Origin: Pseudonocardia kunmingensis
Lineage (GTDB): Bacteria > Actinomycetota > Actinomycetes > Mycobacteriales > Pseudonocardiaceae
Direction: 5' to 3'
Length of the DNA: 64,000 bases
Assembly (NCBI RefSeq): GCF_006716445.1
Contig: NZ_VFPA01000006.1
Span: 124,001-188,000 of the forward strand
The translations under genes were made by a program, and so were the position numbers. The notes under the pieces were generated by a model. The model was not told the origin of the DNA, searched no databases, and was given only the letters and a program-made list of their open reading frames with translations. This document shows, piece by piece, positions 32,585-42,300 of the stretch. The first letter of the stretch is position 1. Every line of letters starts with the position of its first letter.

Positions 32585-33610
32585 ATGGCGACGACGGGTC
32601 GCGACCGGGACGACGGGCGGGCCGGGGTGGCGGTGGTCACCGGCGGCTCGGCGGGCGTCGGGCGCGCCGTGGCGCGGGAGTTCGCCGCCAGGGGCTACGA
32701 CGTCGCGGTCCTCGCCCGTGGCGAGGACGGGCTGGACGCGGCGGTCGCCGAGGTCGAGCGGGCCGGGCGCCGGGGGCTCGCCCTGCCCACCGACGTGGCC
32801 GACGCCGCCGCCGTCGACGCCGTGGCCGCGACCGTCGAGGCGGAGCTCGGGCCGATCGCGGTGTGGGTCAACGACGCCTTCACCGGCTCCATCACCTTCT
32901 TCGCCGACCTGGAAGCCGAGGAGTACCGGCGCATCACCGAGGTCACCTACCTGGGCTTCGTCAACGGCACCCGGGCCGCGTTGCGGCACATGACCCCGCG
33001 CGGCCGGGGCGTGATCATCCAGGTCGGGTCCGCGCTGGCGTTCCGCGGCCTGCCGCTCCAGTCGGCCTACTGCGGGGCGAAGCACGCCATCCGGGGGTTC
33101 ACCGAGTCGCTGCGCACCGAGCTGCGGCACCTGGGCTCGCCGATCCAGCTGTGCGAGGTGCACCTGCCCGGCGTCAACACCCCGCAGTTCGACCAGGTGA
33201 TCCACCGCGGTGTCGAGCACCAGCCGCGCCCGGTGGCCCCGGTCTACCAGCCGGAGGTGGCCGCCCGCGCCATCGCCGAGACCGCGGCGCGGCCCCGGCG
33301 CTCGACGTGGGTGGGCGCGTCCACGGTGGGCACGATCCTCGCCAACCGCGTCGCGCCCGGCCTGATGGACCGCTACCTGGCGCGCACGAACGTCGCCGGC
33401 CAGCAGGATCCGCAGCACGACCCGCCGCCGCGGCGGGCGAACACCTGGGAGCCGCTACCGGGCGACCTCGGTGCCCACGGCGAGTTCGACGACGAGGCGC
33501 ACGGCCACAGCCCGCAGGCCTGGCTGACCCGCCACCGCGGCGCGGTCCTGAGCGGCGGGCTCGCGCTCGCCGGGACCGCTGCGCTCATTGTGCGCCGGGG
33601 ACGGCACTAG
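32585..33610 (+). CDS. SDR family oxidoreductase with C-terminal membrane tail
   Basis: Short-chain dehydrogenase of 341 aa. VAVVTGGSAGVGRAVAREFA is the cofactor loop; the catalytic region is QVGSALAFRGLPLQSAYCGA followed by KHAIRGF, giving Ser, Tyr and Lys. After the 260-residue enzyme core come a Pro/Asp/His-rich linker and a hydrophobic end (GAVLSGGLALAGTAALIV) that may anchor it to the membrane. NDAF replaces the usual NNAG. SD AGGAGGAGG precedes ATG 32585. Confidence 0.88.
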   Translation: MATTGRDRDDGRAGVAVVTGGSAGVGRAVAREFAARGYDVAVLARGEDGLDAAVAEVERAGRRGLALPTDVADAAAVDAVAATVEAELGPIAVWVNDAFTGSITFFADLEAEEYRRITEVTYLGFVNGTRAALRHMTPRGRGVIIQVGSALAFRGLPLQSAYCGAKHAIRGFTESLRTELRHLGSPIQLCEVHLPGVNTPQFDQVIHRGVEHQPRPVAPVYQPEVAARAIAETAARPRRSTWVGASTVGTILANRVAPGLMDRYLARTNVAGQQDPQHDPPPRRANTWEPLPGDLGAHGEFDDEAHGHSPQAWLTRHRGAVLSGGLALAGTAALIVRRGRH

Positions 33611-33676
33611 TGGTCCCCGGTTGCGGGCCACCGGGGCGGGTACCACCCGGTGCAGCCGACCCGGGAGGAGCCGACC

Positions 33677-34085
33677 GTGACCCAGGCTGCGGACATGTTG
33701 GAGACCTACCCCGCCGACCTCGGGGGCGTCGATCGTGAGGCGCTCGTCGCGTGCATCCGTGCCTGCGTCGACTGCGCGCAGGCGTGCACGGCGTGCGCCG
33801 ACGCCTGCCTGAGCGAGCAGAACGTCGCGGACCTGCGCACGTGCATCCGCAGCGACCTCGACTGCGCGGACCTGTGTCGGGGTCACCGCACGGGTCCTGT
33901 CCCGGCACACCGGCTACGACGCCAACCTCACCCGGTCCGTCGTGCAGGCGTGTGCCGCGGCCTGCAGGTCGTGCGGTGACGAGTGCGCCCACCACGCCGA
34001 GATGGGCATGCGGCACTGCGAGGTCTGCGCGCAGGCCTGCCGCCGCTGCGAGCAGGCGTGCAACGCGCTGCTGGCCGGGCTCTGA
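33677..34085 (+). pseudogene. Four-helix-bundle copper-binding protein (Csp-like), frameshifted
   Basis: Frame 1 from GTG 33677 (SD GGAGGAG) reads a Cys-rich Csp/DUF326 protein up to about 33880 (IRACVDCAQACTACADACL, CADLC). The family then continues in another frame from about 33881 to the stop at 34085 (ARVLSRHTGYDANLTR, CAAACRSCGDEC, CEVCAQACRRCEQAC). The switch is at a GGGG run (33879-33882); removing one G restores a single 135-residue reading frame. Unrepaired, translation ends at 33979 with a scrambled tail. Csp proteins store or bind Cu(I) through Cys-lined helices. It could be a true mutation, a sequencing error or programmed slippage. Confidence 0.85.
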
Positions 34086-34144
34086 CCGAAGGGTTGACCC
34101 CGCGTACCACCGGAACTTCCCGAACACACACGAAGGAGCATGAC

Positions 34145-34711
34145 GTGGCCGAGTCCACCACCCACGCCACAGACGTCGTCGACGAGCTCACCACCGACCA
34201 CCGCGAGGCGCTCGCCCTCCTCGACCGGATCGCCGCCAGCAGCGACCCCGGCGAGAAGCGCGACCTCGCCGACACCGTCATCGCCGAGGTCGTGCGGCAC
34301 TCCGTCGCCGAGGAGATGTACGTCTACCCGGCGATGCGCGACCACGTCCCGGACGGGGCGAAGGAGGTCGAGCACGACACGAAGGAGCACAAGGAGCTCG
34401 AGGAGACGATGAAGCAGCTCGAGGGGGTCGATGCGGGCGACCCGCGCTTCGACGAGCTCGTGCGCACGATGACCGAGCAGCTGCGCCACCACGCCCACGA
34501 CGAGGAGAGCGAGCAGTTCCCGCAGCTGCGTGCGGCGGTGCCGCGCGAGGAGCTGGTGCGCCTGCGGGAGAAGGTGGACACCGCGAAGAAGATCGCGCCG
34601 ACGCGGCCGCACCCGTCCGCGCCGAACGCCGAGATGTTCCACAAGCTCGCCGGGCCGGGAGTGGGGCTTGTCGACCGGCTGCGTGACCGGTTGACGAACC
34701 GCAGCACCTGA
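34145..34711 (+). CDS. Hemerythrin HHE domain protein
   Basis: Helical protein of 188 aa with an HHE cation-binding domain. Candidate iron ligands are seen in TTDHREALALLDRI, VRHSVAEEMYVYPAM, KEHKELEETM and LRHHAHDEESEQFPQLR. Relatives bind a non-haem diiron centre and O2 or NO and are often stress-induced. GTG 34145 follows AAGGAG by 8 bases. It sits next to the frameshifted copper protein and an SDR, a likely stress cluster. Confidence 0.9.
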   Translation: MAESTTHATDVVDELTTDHREALALLDRIAASSDPGEKRDLADTVIAEVVRHSVAEEMYVYPAMRDHVPDGAKEVEHDTKEHKELEETMKQLEGVDAGDPRFDELVRTMTEQLRHHAHDEESEQFPQLRAAVPREELVRLREKVDTAKKIAPTRPHPSAPNAEMFHKLAGPGVGLVDRLRDRLTNRST

Positions 34712-34754
34712 CGCCCCGGCCCGTCGGGGGCGCACGCGAGCCTCCCGCAGGTGC

Positions 34755-35435
34755 TCAGGCGGCGAGGACCGTCAGCGGCAGGCCCTGCGGGTCGACCAGG
34801 TGCAGCTCGTCACCGTCGCGCGTGCACCTCCCCGCCCCGCCGGCCGGCACGCGCTGCGCCACCGCCGCGAGGTCAGGGGCGGTGACGGTCGCCTCCCAGC
34901 CGGCAGGCCCGTCCTCGAACCCCGCGGCCCCGGGCAGGACGCCGAGGACGTCGGCGTAGAACCGGCGCGCCGCGTCGGGCCGCCCACTGCGGTGGCGCAT
35001 CCCCGACGGCGTGCACGGCGTGGCGGGGTCGTGCGTCCAGCCGCCGAACGCGCCGGCCCGCCAGAGCGAGACGACGGCGCCGAACGGGTCGACCAGCGTG
35101 GCGAGCCGGCCCTGGTCGGCCACATCGGACGGCGGCAGCACGACCCGCGCGCCGGCTTCCCGCGCCGCCGCGGCCCGCGCGTCGACGTCGTCCGCGGCGA
35201 GGTAGCACGCCACGTGCGGCGGCACGCCGGGCGGGTGGAGCGGGTCCGCCAGGTCGCTCACCCCGCCGAGCCACCCGCCGTTCAGGGCGATCTTCGTGGC
35301 CTGCCGCCAGTCGTCCGGATCGACGGCGAACGTCCAGCCCAGCGCCGCGGAGAAGAACGCCGCGGTGGCGGGCACGTCCCGCGTCTTGAGGTCGAGCCAG
35401 CAGAACGTCCCGGGGGAGCGGGGGCGCGCAGTCAC
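34755..35435 (-). CDS. VOC family (glyoxalase/bleomycin-resistance fold) protein
   Basis: Protein of 226 aa with two glyoxalase-like modules: FCWLDLKTRDVPATAAFFSA with VVLPPSDVADQGRLATLVDP, and RRFYADVLGVLPGAAGFEDG with the closing DELHLVDPQGLPLTVL. No resistance or dioxygenase function can be read from it. GTG 35435 is the first start. It is divergent from the permease at 35561. Confidence 0.85.
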   Translation of the reverse strand: MTARPRSPGTFCWLDLKTRDVPATAAFFSAALGWTFAVDPDDWRQATKIALNGGWLGGVSDLADPLHPPGVPPHVACYLAADDVDARAAAAREAGARVVLPPSDVADQGRLATLVDPFGAVVSLWRAGAFGGWTHDPATPCTPSGMRHRSGRPDAARRFYADVLGVLPGAAGFEDGPAGWEATVTAPDLAAVAQRVPAGGAGRCTRDGDELHLVDPQGLPLTVLAA

Positions 35436-35560
35436 GACGAATGCCTACGTCGACGATGCGCCGGGCAACCCGGATACGCCGCGTCCCGCGTCCCCGGTTG
35501 GGGGCTCGCGTTCGGTGCGGTGGCCCGGGATCGTGGTCCGCTCCGGGACGAGGAGGTGGC

Positions 35561-37003
35561 ATGGCCACGCTGCTGCAACAGGCGTTCCGCCGCAAGCCGG
35601 TGGCGGACATGGCCGCGGAGACCGGTGCCGACGGGCACGGCGGGGGCCGGCTGGCCCGTTCCATCGGGCTCTTCCCGCTGACCATGATCGGCGTCGGCGC
35701 GACGATCGGCACCGGCATCTTCTTCGTCCTGAGCGAGGCCGTCCCGGTGGCGGGGCCTGCGGTCGTCTGGTCGTTCCTGATCGCCGGGGTCGTCGCGGGC
35801 CTCACCGCGGTCTGCTACGCCGAGCTCGCGAGCGCCGTCCCGGTGTCGGGGTCGTCGTACTCCTACGCCTACGCGACGCTCGGCGAGGTCGTCGCGATGG
35901 CGGTCGCGGCGTGCCTGCTGCTCGAGTACGGAGTGTCCTCGGCCGCGGTCGCCGTGGGCTGGTCGCAGTACCTCAACCAGCTGCTGGGCAACCTGTTCGG
36001 GTTCCAGATCCCGGACGCGCTGTCCCAGTCGCCGGAGGGCGGCGGGGTGCTCAACCTGCCCGCTGTCGTCCTGGTGGCGCTGTGCGCGATGCTGCTGGTC
36101 CGGGGCGCGAGCGAGTCCGCCACGGCGAACGCGGTCATGGTCGTCATCAAGATCGCCGTGTTGGTGATGTTCGTCGTCATCGGCGTCACCGGGTGGAACA
36201 GCGACAACTTCGCCGACTTCGCGCCGTTCGGGATCACGGGCATCACCGGGGCGGCCGGCATCATCTTCTTCGCCTACATCGGCCTCGACGCGGTCTCGAC
36301 CGCGGGGGAGGAGGTGAAGAACCCCCGCCGGACGATGCCGCTGGCGATCCTCTCGGCGCTGGCCATCGTCACGCTGGTCTACGTGGCGGTGGCGCTGGTG
36401 GCGGTCGCCGCCCAGCCGCAGGCCGCCTTCGAGGGCCAGGAGGCCGGGCTCGCGGCCATCCTGCAGGACGTGGTCGGCGCCGACTGGCCGGGAACCGCGC
36501 TCGCGGCAGGGGCCATCATCTCGATCTTCAGCGTCACCCTGGTGACGATCTACGGCCAGACCCGCATCCTGTTCGCGATCGGCCGCGACGGGATGCTGCC
36601 GCGGTTCTTCCAGCAGGTGAACGCGCGCACCAGCACACCGGTGAACAACACCGTCGTCGTCGCCGTGGCCGTGGCCCTGCTGGCCGGGCTCCTGCCGATC
36701 AACTTCCTCGCCGAGATGACGAGCATCGGCACGCTCGTCGCGTTCCTCGTCGTGTCCGTCGGGGTGATCGTCCTGCGGCGCACCGCACCCGACCTGCCCC
36801 GCGGCTTCCGCGTCCCCGGCTACCCGGTCACGCCGGTGCTGTCGATCCTGGGCTGCCTCTGGATCATCATCGACCTGCGGCCGATCACGATCGCGGTGTT
36901 CGCGATCTGGGTGGCCGTCGTGCTCGTCTGGTACTTCACCTACGGGATCCGGCACTCGCGGCTGCGCAGGCCGACCCCCGAACCGGGCGGGGAGCGGCGG
37001 TGA
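35561..37003 (+). CDS. APC-family amino acid permease (CAT-like)
   Basis: Transporter of 480 aa with about 12 membrane segments. The helix-1 motif GVGATIGTGIFFVLS is typical of amino-acid/polyamine permeases, and FFAYIGLDAVSTAGEEVKNP marks the cationic amino acid transporter branch. GAGGAGG precedes ATG 35561 by 5 bases; earlier in-frame codons have no homology. The stop overlaps the following universal stress gene (GTGA), a common pairing of permease and USP. Confidence 0.92.
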   Translation: MATLLQQAFRRKPVADMAAETGADGHGGGRLARSIGLFPLTMIGVGATIGTGIFFVLSEAVPVAGPAVVWSFLIAGVVAGLTAVCYAELASAVPVSGSSYSYAYATLGEVVAMAVAACLLLEYGVSSAAVAVGWSQYLNQLLGNLFGFQIPDALSQSPEGGGVLNLPAVVLVALCAMLLVRGASESATANAVMVVIKIAVLVMFVVIGVTGWNSDNFADFAPFGITGITGAAGIIFFAYIGLDAVSTAGEEVKNPRRTMPLAILSALAIVTLVYVAVALVAVAAQPQAAFEGQEAGLAAILQDVVGADWPGTALAAGAIISIFSVTLVTIYGQTRILFAIGRDGMLPRFFQQVNARTSTPVNNTVVVAVAVALLAGLLPINFLAEMTSIGTLVAFLVVSVGVIVLRRTAPDLPRGFRVPGYPVTPVLSILGCLWIIIDLRPITIAVFAIWVAVVLVWYFTYGIRHSRLRRPTPEPGGERR

Positions 37004-37920
37004 CGATCCTGGTGGGGCTGCCCCGCGACGAGCGGGCGGCGGCGGTGGTGGGCCTCGGGGTGGTGCTCGCCCGCTCGCTCGACCAGCCCCTCGTGGTGTG
37101 CACGGTGGTGCCGCCGCCGTGGCCGCCGGGGGTGGGCCGGGTGGATGCGGAGTACCAGGCGCACCTCGACCGCGCGGCGCACGAGGCCGTGGAGCGGGCC
37201 GAGGCGCTGGTGCCCGCCGACCGCACCGCGGAGTTCGTCGTCGCCCGGGCGCGGTCGACCTCGGCGGGCCTGCTCGACGTCGCCGAGGAGCACGCCGCCC
37301 GCCTGCTGGTGCTGGGCTCGTCCACGGCGGGGGTGCTGGGGCGGGTCGCGTTCGGCAGCGTCGCGGAGCGGCTGCTGCACAGCTCACCGGTCCCGGTGGT
37401 GCTGGGCCCCCGCGGGTTCCGCTGCCGGCCCGGCGCCACCGTGCGCCGGGTGACGGCCGCCTTCGGCGCCACCGAGGGCGCCGACGAGCTGGTCCTCGCG
37501 GTGGCCGGGGTGGCGGCGCGGGCGCAGGCCGCGTTGCGCATCGCATCGTTCGCAGTGCGGCCGCGCACGCCGCTGACCGCCGGGATCGGTTCGCGGGCCG
37601 AGGATGCCGTGGCGCAGGGGTGGGCCGCGGACGCCGCGCGGGCCCAGCGGGCCGTGCTCGAGCAGGTCGAGCGGCTGCCGCGCCGTCCGTCCGAGGTGGA
37701 GGCTGCGGTGGGGCACGGCCCCGACTGGGCCGCGGCCCTCGAGGACGTCGGCTGGGACGACGGGGACCTGCTGGCCGTCGGCTCCAGCACGGCAGGCCCG
37801 CTGGAGCGGGTGTTCCTCGGCTCCCGCTCGTCGCGGATCGTCCGGCACTCCCCGGTGCCGGTGGTGGTGGTGCCGCGCGGCGCGGCGCAGGCCCTGGCGG
37901 AGCGCGCGGGGCAGGGGTAG
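37000..37920 (+). CDS. Tandem universal stress protein (two USP domains)
   Basis: Protein of 306 aa with two USP domains (about 1-145 and 150-300). The first ends LVLGSSTAGVLGRVAFGSVA then SSPVPVVLGP; the second ends LLAVGSSTAGPLERVFLGSR then HSPVPVVVVP. Both keep the GxxG-type ATP loop. It is translationally coupled to the APC permease and may regulate it (inference). A large hairpin follows the stop. Confidence 0.9.
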   Translation: MTILVGLPRDERAAAVVGLGVVLARSLDQPLVVCTVVPPPWPPGVGRVDAEYQAHLDRAAHEAVERAEALVPADRTAEFVVARARSTSAGLLDVAEEHAARLLVLGSSTAGVLGRVAFGSVAERLLHSSPVPVVLGPRGFRCRPGATVRRVTAAFGATEGADELVLAVAGVAARAQAALRIASFAVRPRTPLTAGIGSRAEDAVAQGWAADAARAQRAVLEQVERLPRRPSEVEAAVGHGPDWAAALEDVGWDDGDLLAVGSSTAGPLERVFLGSRSSRIVRHSPVPVVVVPRGAAQALAERAGQG

Positions 37921-37930
37921 CCCGCCACGT

Positions 37931-37997
37931 CGCACACCGGCTGCCCACCTCGCACGAGGCCCGAGGCGGGCCCGTGCGGGGTGACCACCGGATGTGC
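37931..37997. terminator. Large hairpin between convergent genes
   Basis: Outer arms CGCACACCGG (37931-37940) and CCGGATGTGCG (37987-37997) pair with one bulge. Inside, GCACGAGGCCCG pairs with CGGGCCCGTGC, also with one bulge. It lies in the 91-bp gap between the ends of the USP gene and the MFS gene. No U-run is seen. It is a candidate bidirectional terminator. Confidence 0.5.
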
Positions 37998-38011
37998 GAA
38001 CCGACGCCGAC

Positions 38012-39325
38012 CTACGCGGGGGACGTCGCGGGCACGCTGCCGGCGCCGGGCACGATGCCCCGGCTCGCCAGGTGGCGGCTCGTCGCCCAGCCCAGTGCGG
38101 TGGCCACCAGGGCGAAGGCCACCAGCAGCCAGAGCAGCAGGTTCGGCGAGGCGGCCAGCATGCTCGGCGTGACCAGCGCGAACAGGGCGAAGACGAAGCG
38201 GCCGATGGCGTAGGTGAAGCCTTGGGCGGTGGCGCGGGCCTCGATCGGCAGGCTCTCCTGCGTCCAGACCTTGTAGTTGGCCTCGCCCGACACGTTCACG
38301 CCGATGTTGTAGATCACCAGCGCGAGGACGTAGACCAGCAGGACACCGTTGCCGACGCCGGCGACCGCCATCGCCCCGGCCTGCACCAGGCCGCCGACCA
38401 CGAACACCGGGTTGCGCCACTTCGTGTCGACGATGCGCACGAACAGCAGGGTGAACAGCAGGCCGACGGGGATGAGCGCGACGTTCAGGCCGGTGGCGAG
38501 GGTCTGGCCCGCGCCGCCGACGGTGATCAGGAAGTAGGTGCCGAACTGGCCGAAGGTGTTCGCGACCATGCCCCAGAAGATGTAGTAGACGCCGGTGAGC
38601 ACGATCGGCACGAGCATCGCGCGCGAGGTCATGATCGTCCGCAGCGGCAGGGCGGGGCGGGCGCTCTCGTCGCCGCCGCGACGGGCGACGACGTCGGCCT
38701 CGAGCGAGCGCAGGGCCGGGTGGAACCGGCGCACGCCCCACGTCACCAGCGCCACCACCACGAGCTGCGCGAAGATGATCCGGATGCCGGTGATCCCCAG
38801 ACCGGAGAACGCGAAGCCCAGCAGCTGGGTCGCCGCGATGCCGAGGAACCACATCACCTGCGTGGTGCTGACCAGCCGGCCCTGGGCTCCTTGCGGGGAG
38901 CGCTCCGACACCACGGCCACTGACGTCGGGAGGTCGGCGCCTGCGGCGAGGCCCGCGATGACGATGCCGACGAAGAGCATGGTCTGGTCGACCGCCGCGG
39001 CCATCACCGCCATGCCCGCGGCGTACAGCAGGATGTAGAAGGTGAAGGCGCGCATGCGCCCCACCAGGTCGGCGACGCGGCCGCCGACGAACGCCCCCGC
39101 GGCGATGCTGAGCGTGAGGGCAGCGCTGAGGGCGCCCACGCCCCAGGTGCTCATGCCGAAGTGCTCCTGCAGGACCGCGAGCCCCACGCCGAGCCCGACG
39201 ATGATCGCCGAGTCCAGGTAGGACGCCATGCCCGCGGAGATCGCGAGGGTCCAGTGCCGGCGGTCGGGCTTGTCGCCGGAGAACAGTGGTGCGATGCCGG
39301 GGGCGTCGCGGGGGTCGGAGTTCAT
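38012..39325 (-). CDS. MFS transporter (sugar porter-like)
   Basis: Major facilitator protein of 437 aa with 12 predicted helices. Motif A is GGRVADLVGRMRAF between helices 2 and 3. LAAGADLPTSVAVVSERSPQ resembles helix 5 of sugar/organic acid porters. It is the last gene of an operon of isomerase-like, GH106-like and transporter genes; the gap to the hydrolase stop is 31 bases. It probably imports the glycoside or released sugar. ATG 39325. Confidence 0.9.
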   Translation of the reverse strand: MNSDPRDAPGIAPLFSGDKPDRRHWTLAISAGMASYLDSAIIVGLGVGLAVLQEHFGMSTWGVGALSAALTLSIAAGAFVGGRVADLVGRMRAFTFYILLYAAGMAVMAAAVDQTMLFVGIVIAGLAAGADLPTSVAVVSERSPQGAQGRLVSTTQVMWFLGIAATQLLGFAFSGLGITGIRIIFAQLVVVALVTWGVRRFHPALRSLEADVVARRGGDESARPALPLRTIMTSRAMLVPIVLTGVYYIFWGMVANTFGQFGTYFLITVGGAGQTLATGLNVALIPVGLLFTLLFVRIVDTKWRNPVFVVGGLVQAGAMAVAGVGNGVLLVYVLALVIYNIGVNVSGEANYKVWTQESLPIEARATAQGFTYAIGRFVFALFALVTPSMLAASPNLLLWLLVAFALVATALGWATSRHLASRGIVPGAGSVPATSPA

Positions 39326-39356
39326 CGTTGAACCGTCCTTCGCTGCGGGGGAGTGC

Positions 39357-42300
39357 TCAGGCGACGTGCACGGTGACCGGCCCGAACAGGCCGGACGCGA
39401 GCTGGGTGGGGAAGACCCACGTGGTGGGGGTGGACTCGTGCAGGAACGGGCCGAGGGTGCCCGCGACGGTGATCTCGAGCTCGGCCTGCCCGCCGGCCGG
39501 GGGCAGCGCGAACCGGAACGGCGCGCAGAACGCCTCGCCGACCGGCGTGCCGTTGACGCGGACGTCCACGCTGCCGCGCAGGTCGCCCAGGTCGAGGGTG
39601 CAGGGGCGGCCCGCGGGCAGGTCGACCGTGCGCCGGTAGCGGACCGCGCCGCTCCAGGCTCCGAGCCCGATCCCCCGCCAGTCGCCGAGCGCGATCGGTG
39701 CCGGCTCGTGGCGGACGAGCGCGGGGCCCGCCCACGCCGCTCCGCCGCGCCGGACCGCGGTCGGCTCGGTGCGCACCACGAGCGTTGCGGGCGCGGGCAG
39801 CGGGGCGTCGAGCGTGATCACGCCCTTCTCCACGGGCACGGGGACGCCCTCGAGCGCGCACTCGGCGTCGAGCAGCAGCGGCAGCGCGACCTCGCGGGTG
39901 CCCGCGGGCAGCGCCACGCGGAACTCCTGACGGGCGGGCGCGGCCGAGTCGGTCACGTGGACGTCCAGGACGGGCTCGCCGACCTGCGGCGGGCCGTTCA
40001 GCCAGTCCGCGCCGGGCAGCGGGTGCGGGCGGGTGACGGCGTGCGCCGGTTCCAGCGGCGACCACTGGCGTGCGCTGGTGCGGGTGCCGCCCCGGCGCCC
40101 GGCGGTGGCCGTGGTCCAGCCGGTGCCGCCGCTGACGAGCGTGCGCGTGCCGGCCGCGCCGGTGACCGCGAGGTCGACGACGACGACGTCGTCCGGGTCG
40201 GTGGTGGCGAGCGCGACCGTGAGGGTCTCGCCGCCCCGCACCCGGCCGGTGAGGTCGTGGCCGAAGAACGCCGGGTTCGCGCCGCGCTCCGACTCGTAGT
40301 ACTCGACCTTCTCCTGCCGGGCCAGCGGCGTCCCGTCGACGAGCACGGTGGCGGCCGCCGCCGACCCGACCACGAGCCGGGCGGATCGCACCTCGCCCGC
40401 GTCGGGCACGGTCGCCTCGAAGACGACGGTGCCGTCGGCCGGGCCGGGCAGGTCCGCGGCCATGTACTCCGGCTGCGGCGGGCAGCCGCCGGGCGGCGCG
40501 AGGGCGAGGGCGGACCCGAGGGGCGCGTTCCCGCCCATCAGGTCGACCGTGCGGGAGGCGCCCAGCCGGTACTCGACGATGTTGACCTCGCGGTCGACGT
40601 CGACGGCGTACGCGGTCACGTACGTCTCCCCGGCCGGTGCGGGCAGCCGCTGCCCGTTCCACCACACCTGCGCCGGGGCGCTGGTGGTGAGCACCAGGTC
40701 GGCGGGCCCGCGGTGGCCGGTCACGAGGAGCGCGCGCACGACGACCTGCCGACCCTCCCCCGGGTCCTGCGCGAGCACGTGCTCCACCGGGACCCGGCCC
40801 TTGGTACCGAGCGCTCCGGCGTGGTCGCGGCGCACACCGCGGCTCGCCGAGTACTCGTGCCGGCTCCAGCCCGCGCCCGTGGCGAGCGCCGCTCCGGCGG
40901 CCACCTCCAAGCACTGCGCGGGGTCGAGCGGCGGGGGCAGGTCGGTGGGTGCCGCCGGCCGGTGCACGAGGACACGCTGGCCGAACGTCGCGGTCGTCTC
41001 CCGCCACGCGGGGTCGGGCTCCTCCCGGGCCGCGAGGGTCCACACCTGCAGCTCGGACAGGTCGGCCCCGACCGGGCGGGCGAGGTCGCCCCAGGTGTTG
41101 TCCAGGGTGGGGACGAGCTCGCCGCTCCAGCCGTCGCTGATGTCGAGCACATCGCCCGCCGCCGCGGTGGGCACCGCTGCGACGGACGGTCCGGCCGGGC
41201 CCTCCTGCCAGCTGAGCAGGACCATCGGCGCCCCGCCGGTCTCGACCGTGATCGTCGAGGTGCCGTCGGCGACCGCGACGGGAGCCGGGTGCCGCTCGCC
41301 GGTGGCGGGGTTCCAGACCTGCGCCCGGGCGACCTCGGCGCGGACGGTCACCCGGTGTCGGCGCGTGTAGCGGGAGCGGTCGAACCCGACGGTGCTCGGG
41401 CGGCCCTGGGGGTCTGCCCGCCGCGGGTGGTCGCTCGCGTCCGGGTAGGCGCCGCCGACCAGCGCGACGGCCGTGTCGCCCTGGCGGCGCACCAGCAGCG
41501 GCATGTCGGACCGCGCGTACCGGCCGTCGGCGGGCAGGGTCGCGACCGCGGCCGGCACGTCGTCCACGACCGTGCAGCGGTCGTGGTCGAGCACCGCCGC
41601 GACGGCCGCGTCGTCCCCGCCGCGACCCGTGGCCCACCCCGGGCGCTCCCCGACGACGACCACGCCCCCGCCCGCGTCCATGAACCGCACGAGCGCCCGC
41701 GCGCTCGCCTCCTCGAGGAAAGGGGCCGACGGGACCACGACGGTCGAGTAGGCCTGCTCCCGGATCCGCAGGCGGCCCTCGGTGGCGTCGCCCCGCTGCA
41801 GGGAGGCGTCGTCGAGCACGTCGAAGGCGATCCCGGCCGCGTCCAGGGCGCTCGGCTCGACGTGGAACCAGTCGTTCGTGCCGCACAGCTCCCGGTAGAC
41901 GGCCTGCGTGCGCGCGACGTCGGAGAACGCGCCGGCGAACGTGGACCGCGTGCCGGGGAAGTGGTCGATCGCGACGTCGAGCGGGATCGCGGCCTGCATC
42001 GTCGCGGTCGGGTGCAGCACCGCGACGTCGGCCTCGAAGCGACCCCACGACATCAGGGCGGCCACCCGCGCGACGGCCCGGGCGAACGCCGGGTAGTGCC
42101 GCCAGTAGGGCTGGCGCCAGTCGGTGGACGGGGGCGCCCACTCGAACCAGCCGCCGACCGTGGAGTAGTAGCTCGCGTGCGGGTTGTAGAGGGTGGCGCC
42201 GCTGCGCAGGAACGGCAGCAGCCAGTCCCAGGTGTCCTCAAGGGTGCCGCCCCAGCCCGACGAGTGGAACGCCTCGATCCACACGCGGTCGTGGCCGTAG

